From assembly GCA_026120185.1 (NCBI GenBank), contig JANUWF010002057.1:62001-126000 (forward strand): a stretch of 64,000 nt of DNA, written 5' to 3'. A program made the translations under genes and the position numbers. Of the stretch, positions 57,380 through 64,000 are shown piece by piece. This DNA is from Voacanga thouarsii (taxonomy: Eukaryota; Streptophyta; Magnoliopsida; Gentianales; Apocynaceae). Within the stretch, counting starts at the first letter, position 1. Every line of letters begins with the position of its first letter. The notes beneath the pieces are model-generated. The model was not told where the DNA came from. It was given only the letters and a program-made list of their open reading frames with translations, and did not search any database.

Positions 57380-60300
57380 AACATCTACTTCACGCAAAAT
57401 AGGACGAGAATCTAGCTACTGTACAGAAAAAGTTTCTAGATCATGATCCCGCGAATACACATCATAGTTATCTCTTCTCATCATTGGCATTACGACATGC
57501 CAGTCCCTTTCTATAGGACAACAAGAATACCAAATTTGTTCCGCTTGATTTGCTAGGATGAATGGTTCATCCATCTCTCTATTTTCTCGGTACAACAAAT
57601 GATCCAAACTCACTAAAGTAAACTTTAGGTCGTCAACTTTAACACCTCGATGTACATCAACCCAATCATATTTGAATAACAGAAATTTCAGTTGGTTACT
57701 ATACGGATCCTTATAATATTTGTAAGCACTCCATAGTAATTGATACCAGCTGCTATGGGATTCCTATCTCTAGGACTAGAATAACTTATAGTATCAGCTC
57801 TACATATAACACTAGAATTTTGAATGGACTTATTAGCCTCATATGTTGTTGTACGAAACTAGAACCTATTCATGCTGCATGCATTGCAACGCAATCCTTG
57901 GTTGAAAGGACCATTTGCAAGCTTTTTAACTTCAACCGGAATATCAGGACATTCTTCGTTCTCATCAACCTATAAAAAATATAAGTTTTATTTGCTTTAT
58001 ATTTTCTAAATAACCATTACTCATATTACATATACGGTACTTACATATTGACTGAGCTAAGTGTGAAACATTTAAGAATGAATACGTTGTCTTTCATGTA
58101 ATCGAGATTTGGAATACTCTCTATTTATGACAGACATATAGAGACTGCATGTAGACATATATGAAAATTTAGAAATAATAAAAGAAGCATAGAAAAAGAA
58201 ATAAAAAGATTCAAAGTAAAACTAACTTTCTATGTGGTCTAAGGAGGTCAGAATTGGCTAGAACTCATCGATGTGCTTGCATCAACATAACACGATCAAA
58301 TATTACATCAGTCCCCTTTTCAACTGGTTTACCCATCTCATTTTCATAATCAACATATTTCGGGGGCTTATTCTCTTTACTCTCAACATCATCTAAATAT
58401 TTTGACACAAATGTCATATATTCTTCCATTATATATCCACTAGCAATCGAACCTTTAGGCCGAGCATGATTGCGCATATACACATTTGAGAGTTTTCAAG
58501 TATCTTTCAACGGAAACATCATCGGCCAAATGTATTGGTAAATGTTCCATCGACATTGAGCTAGGCCAACTAACAATGCATCATCGGCCAAATGTATTGG
58601 TAAATGTTCCATTATATAAAAAAAACTTGGGATGAATGTCTTCTCAAGAAGATATATTGTAACTGCAAACTAGTTTTGAAGATTCTCAAGATGCATCTCT
58701 TTGTTAACTTTAGAACATAACTGCCTAAAACATGAAGTAATTTCAATCAACAGCTACACTACATTCTTGGACAACGTTGCACGGGCAGCTAATGGGATTA
58801 ATTGTTGGAGTAAAATATGAGAATCATAACTCTTTAAACCTCCTAAAGTCTTTCTCTTCATATTCACCTGTCGAGAAATATTAGAACAATAACCATCAAG
58901 AACTCTCAATTCCTTTAATACTATTAAAAAAAACTTCAACTTTTGACCTACTCATTGTATAAAGGGCAGGTGGCAAACTGTAATTGGTTCCTGAGGATTT
59001 TAAAGTTAGATATAAAGACTTTCTAATATTCATTACCTATAAGTATTGACGAGTTTTGAAGTTATCTTTCGAAGAATTACTATTACCTAATATTGTATAC
59101 AACAGATTATTTGTAAAATTTTTCTCTATGTGCATTAGATCGAGATTGTACCTTATCAAATTGCTCTCCCAATATGTCAACTCCCCAAAAATACTCTTCT
59201 TCTTCCAATTATATGGATTTATGCCCCCGTGCTCCTTTTTGGAGCTTGTCGTATTTTAATTCCACTGTAGAAAGAAACTTTGTCCCTACGCAACTTATGT
59301 GATGATTCAACAAATCTGCGATGATATAAGAAGCAATATTTACCACCGTTAGGCAATCGGCAAGACAAACAATCAACACCGCATATTGGACAAACCCAAT
59401 CGTTATGGATACTGTAGCCAGATAGATTGCTATAAGCTGGAAAATCACTTATGGTCCATACAAAACTATTGCACGTAAACAGAACATCTCTTTTGCCCCA
59501 ACATCATAAGTAATCACATTGTCGTGCCACAAATCTTTCAACTCCTCTATCAATGGTTGTAAAAAAACATCAATCTTATTCCCTGAACTCTTAGGGCCAT
59601 TAATAAGAATTGATAAAATAAAATAAGGCTGCTTCATGCATGGCCAGGAAGGCAAATTGTACGGTATTAAGACTACAAACCAGGTACTATGTAGTATGTG
59701 CATATTTAAAAATGGACTAAATCCATCTGAAGCTAATCCAAGCCTAACATTCTGACAGTCACTTGCAAATTCCAAATAGTCCTCATCAAACTTTCTTCAA
59801 GTCCTAGAAGCAATTGGGTGTTTATAAACGCTACTTTCACACGACATTCTTCATGCCACCTCATAAGAGATGCAGTTTTTTGAGACATAAATAATCGCTT
59901 CAACCTTGGAGTCAATGGAAAGTACCTAACGTGCTTGCATGCAACTATATTGCCCTCTTTTTTGTACCTCAAAGCATTGCATACCTCACAATGAGCAATG
60001 GCCTCATTTCCTCCCCTGTATATCATGCAATTATTTGGACACGCATCCCAGACTTTGCCATTTTATTCTCAATACATTCATTATCTTACTAGCCTTGTAG
60101 TAATTTTTGGCAAATTTTCACTCATATATTAATAAATGCATCCATTAGAAGCTCAAGTAGCATGTTAACAGATTTATTCGACCACCCATTGAGGACTTTT
60201 AAGTGTAATAATCTCATAATAAATGACAATGAAGAAAATTTAGTACAACTTGGATACAGCTCTACGTTTTCCTCTTCTAACAATTTAAGTATCACCCTCA

Positions 60301-60664
60301 AATCTTTAGGCTCTTCAGTTAGATTACCGAAGTCACTAATGCCAGCAGCATCTTAAACCATCCCAACCATATCATCCAAATGTACGTTTTCAGTCGAAGG
60401 AATATTGCTACTTTTATTGCTAGAAGATAAGTTTGTTTCCCCATGAACACTCCATTTTTTGTATCAATGCATGAAACCCCACATTTAACAATATTGTTTG
60501 ACCTCTATTGTACTATAAAGATATCTATTTTGACACTTCAAATAAGGATAATGGATTTTGGATCCATCAGGTTTGTCTCTTAATGCAAATTCTATAAAAG
60601 CATCCAAACCCTTACTATATTCATCATATAAACGGTCGTATAAGTCAATCCACGATCGGTCCAT
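57380..60664 (-). pseudogene. TNPD/TNP2-type CACTA transposase remnant
   Basis: The transposase that cuts CACTA ends. Domain order from the ATG at 60664 matches plant CACTA transposases. Transposase-associated N-domain: MDRSWIDLYDRLYDEYSKG, FALRDKPDGSKIHYPYLKC. Transposase_21: YFPLTPRLKRLFMSQKTA and MRWHEECR (59733-60026), NVRLGLASDGFSPF, LIPYNLPSWPCMKQPYF and GPKSSGNKIDVFLQPLIEEL (59449-59775). DUF4218: GLKSYDSHILLQQLIPLAAR (58754-58939), NHARPKGSIASGYIMEEYM (58265-58483). DUF4216: YYGVLT, then DEPFILANQAEQIWYSC and WHVVMP (57416-57613). Many stops and frameshifts. Part of the sequence around 58500-58610 is locally duplicated (61 bp). Confidence 0.92.
58518..58612. repeat. Short tandem duplication in the CACTA transposase
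   Basis: CATCATCGGCCAAATGTATT and the following GGTAAATGTTCCAT occur twice, 61 bases apart, adding another lesion to the DUF4218 region. Confidence 0.9.
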
Positions 60665-60699
60665 CTTCTTATTTATTATTTATATTTTTAGTCAATCTA

Positions 60700-62680
60700 T
60701 AAGTTTTGTTATGATAAGCATATTCAAGAATGAATGGAAATTCAGGGAAATGAAATTTCATTTAGTAAATCTATATTAAACACTCTAAAATACTCTTAAC
60801 AAATAAAAAAAATTAATATTGTTACATCACATTAGTGAGTAAAGAATACTCTTAATCCTTACAGAACTGTGGTTTCAAATATAGTCCATGAAACAATCTT
60901 ATCATATATACTCCTAAAAATTATTCTCATGGGGTAAGAATTATTTGTAAAAAAGATTCTCATGGGGTAAGAATTATTTGTAAAAAAGATTCTCATAAAA
61001 CTATTTTATTCAGATTCTTTGTAAAAAATTTTTGACAAAGTTTTTCTTATAAATTAAATATTTTTCAGGCACTAGGCCACCTCAAAATGCGCAATTATAC
61101 AATTCAACTAACAAAAAAACTCATAAAAATAATCCAATTATTCAATAAAAATAGTTTAAGTCTATATAGTATAAAACTAACTTAAGAGTAATCACCCATT
61201 ACCCATGGAAAGTGATCACCCATCACTCGTGGAGAATGATCACCCATCACTCACAGAGATCCAGTAATGAAATATAAAAATGATTTTCTTAGCGTACTAA
61301 TGCTCTTCTAGATAGTCAAAGAAATAATTATATATTTAACCTGCGACACATATTAAATGGTACTTAATTAATCAAAATAAGAATAAAACTAAGGAGAAAA
61401 AAAAGAATAAAGGCACATTATTAAAGGAAGGAATTTTGATTTATTAACAAAAGTGCATTGATATGCATTATTGTGCATTGCTAGAAAAAGCTTAAATAGG
61501 GTATTGGAGTTGGAGTAGTGGAACAAAAACAAATCAACATCCCATGGCTTTAAGATGGTTTTGTTCATTTCTCATTATAGATAGGACATAGGCAGCAGAA
61601 GTCCTTTAAAGTAGAACAACCTTTTCAAATGAACCCTATGTTATAAAAATGATATTTATACATTTTGTTGTTTTTATTTGTGCATTAATACCCCCCCCCC
61701 TCTTATTTGTTTGTCTTTGTTCTCCATCTCAATTTGTAATGATAAAAGTGAATCATTATTTACTAGACCATATTTTAATGAGGACCATATTTTAACGAGG
61801 TAGAGTCACCACCAAATACTTTTCTTTAGCACTATCATATTTGTGGACACTCAATAGGAAGCAGAGTGAGACCAGCTTTTCCCACCTACTTATTTTCACA
61901 GTTATTTTGGGAAGCAGAGTGAGACTAGATTTTCCACTAATAGCTGATATCATTGTGCAGTGATGGAATGGATGGATACATGTACATCTGTGCTAAGCCT
62001 GTATGCCCTAGAGAAATATTTTCACCTATTGATGACATGGAGTTGATAACAAATAATGAAGTTTTGTAAGTAACCTCCTGAGTATGGTTATTAGATATTT
62101 GTGACCAGTGTTTATTCCAGTTATCTCATGATGGTTACCCTTTTGCAATTTTAGATCTGTCTTTTATCCCAAACCCCCTTTTTAGTTTTAATAATTCTTT
62201 AAGCTTAGTTAGTACTAATCAACTAAAAATCCACAGTTAAGTTCTATTTTTTCCCCCTTCAAATTCTGATAATATTTTTTTATTGGATTTTTGTCTGATA
62301 AAAGAGTAGATTATTCTTTGTTCATAAATATTTTATACATTGCCAAGTGTATTATTTTTAAAATAAAAAAATAATGAAGTTCTTATAAGTAATTGAGGAA
62401 ATAAAACAAATGGATACTGAGCTTTTTGAGTTGAAGCTTCATGAATATAATGACTGAGCTAACAAACTTATGTTTGCGTCATTTCTTCCTTTCTTTTTCA
62501 ATTGACATCAATTTCAGTCAGATTTTTAAAGCTCTTTTGGAAGAATTTTAACAATTGTAAATTATTTTACTAATTGCAATATAATGTGAATAATGTACCA
62601 CGAATTACAATAATGTAAATCAATTTACTGATTGCATTTACCACGAATAATGTAAACCAATTTAGCACGATTTTTTGCAA
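60700..62680. other. CACTA 5' region with small tandem repeats
   Basis: No gene. It contains a 33 bp duplication (TTCTCATGGGGTAAGAATTA..., about 60925-60995), about three 27 bp units with GATCACCCATCACTC (61190-61255), a ~60 bp duplication with GGAAGCAGAGTGAGAC (61857-61945) and a poly-C run at 61690-61700. Confidence 0.8.
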
Positions 62681-63061
62681 TATTGAACTTCAAAGCTTAA
62701 CTTGGGATGAAAAGCATTTAGTTGAAGCACAAATCATACCTTTAGAGTGCTGTGAATGCAAAATGTAGTAGCCCAAATGTGTAGTCGAAGTCAGTACCGG
62801 AGACGAGACAACTGAAATGCGACGGAGACGAGAGGGCCCAATGCCCACGACGGAGAAGGGAGGACACCGGAGATGAATGGACTGAAATAAGTGCCCCGCA
62901 CAGGAGAAGAAAGACGTACACTGGAGAAGAACACCTGACAATCTGCCGGAGAAGAACCGACCAACGCTGAAGTGCTTTGCTAAAAAATGCTGGCCGCCGT
63001 AGAAGAAGAACGGGGAAAAATGAAGCTGAAATCAAAGAAGAGGTAAACATGAAGCCCATAT

Positions 63062-63320
63062 ACGGCGATTATAAATAATCGTCGTATTAAATGTAATTAA
63101 TACGATGGTTAATGATTAATCACAGTATTAAATGTAACTAATACGACGGTTAATCATTAACTAATATGATAGTTAATGATTAACCGTCGTATTAAATGTA
63201 ACTAATACGATGATTAATCATTAACTATCGTATTTTGTTATATTCAATACGACGGTTAATCATTAACTATCGTATTAGATTGAAATAAATACGACGGTTA
63301 GAGTAATTGTCATATTTAGT
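63062..63320. repeat. CACTA right subterminal repeats
   Basis: Tandem and inverted copies of TACGACGGTTAATCATTAAC and close variants, related to the left array. The region just inside (62700-63050) is GC-richer and probably held the transposase promoter or first exon. Confidence 0.9.
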
Positions 63321-63370
63321 TACAATATTAATAAATTTTAAAAAACAAATTTTAATTTGGATTTTATTTA

Positions 63371-63395
63371 CGCGCGCGCGCACACACACACACAC
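63371..63395. repeat. (CG)n(CA)n microsatellite
   Basis: Five CG units followed by about eight CA units. Confidence 0.95.
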
Positions 63396-63408
63396 ATATA
63401 TGTATATA

Positions 63409-63523
63409 TAGTGTACTATCTTAATTATTATATTCATTCATACATAAATTTTACTTTTACAATAATAATTATACATAGAATGCATATGAATGAATGAATG
63501 AAATAATTAAGACAGTACACTAT
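63409..63523. repeat. Inverted repeat with ~35 bp arms
   Basis: The left arm AGTGTACTATCTTAATTATT...ATTCATTCAT (63409-63442) is matched by its inverse ATGAATGAATGAATGAAATAATTAAG...GTACACT (about 63487-63523), leaving a ~45 bp loop. It could be a small MITE-like hairpin or an expanded palindrome. Confidence 0.85.
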
Positions 63524-63653
63524 ACACTATACACACACACACACACACAGATATGCACACACATATATGTATGTTTACAATTAACATTCTTTATGTTATA
63601 TAATATATTAATCTAATACTCACTAATTAATAAGGATTTGTTATATTGCATAT

Positions 63654-63654
<1 letters not shown>

Positions 63655-63690
<36 letters not shown>
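63655..63690. repeat. (CA)n microsatellite
   Basis: About 18 CA units. A shorter CA run lies at 63530-63549. Confidence 0.95.
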
Positions 63691-63692
<2 letters not shown>

Positions 63693-63699
63693 CAATAGG

Positions 63700-64000
63700 A
63701 TAACTAATAAAATGAAATTCAAACTCTTTAATACTAATATACGAAAATTTAAGATATAAACAAATATTTATTTGAAAAATCAATGATCTAACCATTAGAT
63801 ATATTTATAAAGTTAAAACAAGTTTAGTGATCAAATTTGAATGTCATTCATTTTATTTTATCACATTTTTGCAGTAATATCTATAAAATAGTAAGAAAAC
63901 TTAAGGTATTTACAAATATGTATATCAAGTTAACAATAAAACCGTTAGTTTTGTTAAAATCATTACCAAAAGTATTGTGACTAAATTTGAAAATAATTAG
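63700..64000. other. AT-rich end of window
   Basis: Nothing recognised. The true right end of the CACTA element could lie beyond it. Confidence 0.5.

Larger units (their letters stand above)
54512..63320 (-). mobile_element. CACTA (En/Spm) DNA transposon
   Basis: The left terminus CACTACCTAAAAAC starts at 54512, inside copia fragment E. Subterminal arrays of an ACGACGGTT-type motif lie at both sides (54535-55080 and 63062-63320). The interior encodes a TNPD-type transposase (minus, 57380-60664) and a second decayed gene (55355-57200). The matching right terminus (GTAGTG preceded by the inverted TIR) was not found before the window ends, so the right boundary is only the end of the repeat array. 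At least 8.8 kb. Confidence 0.88.

Overview
The window is plant nuclear DNA, most likely from a eudicot. Four things point there: intron-bearing minus-strand gene remains with GT/AG junctions, a single-exon CC-NB-ARC-LRR resistance-type gene, a class I small heat-shock protein (sHSP) gene, and dense, nested plant transposons (Ty1-copia, Mutator-like, CACTA, probable hAT). Only two genes look intact: the sHSP gene (14232-14690, minus) and the NB-LRR gene (16251-18998, minus). No rRNA, CRISPR array or convincing tRNA was seen.

Layout. 1-5.8 kb: a decayed cystinosin-type lysosomal cystine transporter pseudogene (exons traceable from 5080 down to 3036) between two copies of a ~220 bp direct repeat. 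6.2-13.8 kb: two nested copia elements. Element A (6240-13780, TSD CAAGC) carries only gag. Its right LTR is interrupted by element B (8321-13518, TSD CCAAA). Element B has lost the gag 3' end, protease and integrase, and holds in their place a complete, four-exon, intron-containing RWP-RK (RKD-type) transcription factor gene in antisense. 14.2-16.2 kb: the intact sHSP gene and the 3' fragment of a second copy. 16.25-19.0 kb: the NB-LRR gene. 20.4-21.8 kb: a probable non-autonomous hAT-like element. 22.7-31.3 kb: a Mutator-like element with ~200 bp terminal inverted repeats, a decayed MuDR-type transposase and a decayed plant mobile domain (PMD) gene. 31.4-40.5 kb: an orphan sHSP promoter, then an sHSP pseudogene split by copia element C (33196-39925), one of whose LTRs contains a solo LTR of another family (33328-34717, TSD ATATA). 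40.8-50.5 kb: copia element D with 2.0 kb LTRs and a perfect ACTGG TSD. 51.4-54.5 kb: an LTR-like block and a copia 3' fragment (E). 54.5 kb to about 63.3 kb: a CACTA element with subterminal ACGACGGTT-type repeats and a decayed TNPD-type transposase.

How it fits together. The region is a transposon sink around a small sHSP family: one intact gene plus three broken copies. The most unusual object is the RKD gene inside copia B. All its splice junctions and its reading frame survive, apart from three nonsense codons. Its antisense orientation is what would let introns survive passage through a retroelement RNA.

Coordinates of LTRs, TSDs and splice sites were read directly from the sequence. 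Family names rest on motif recognition by eye, without database searches.
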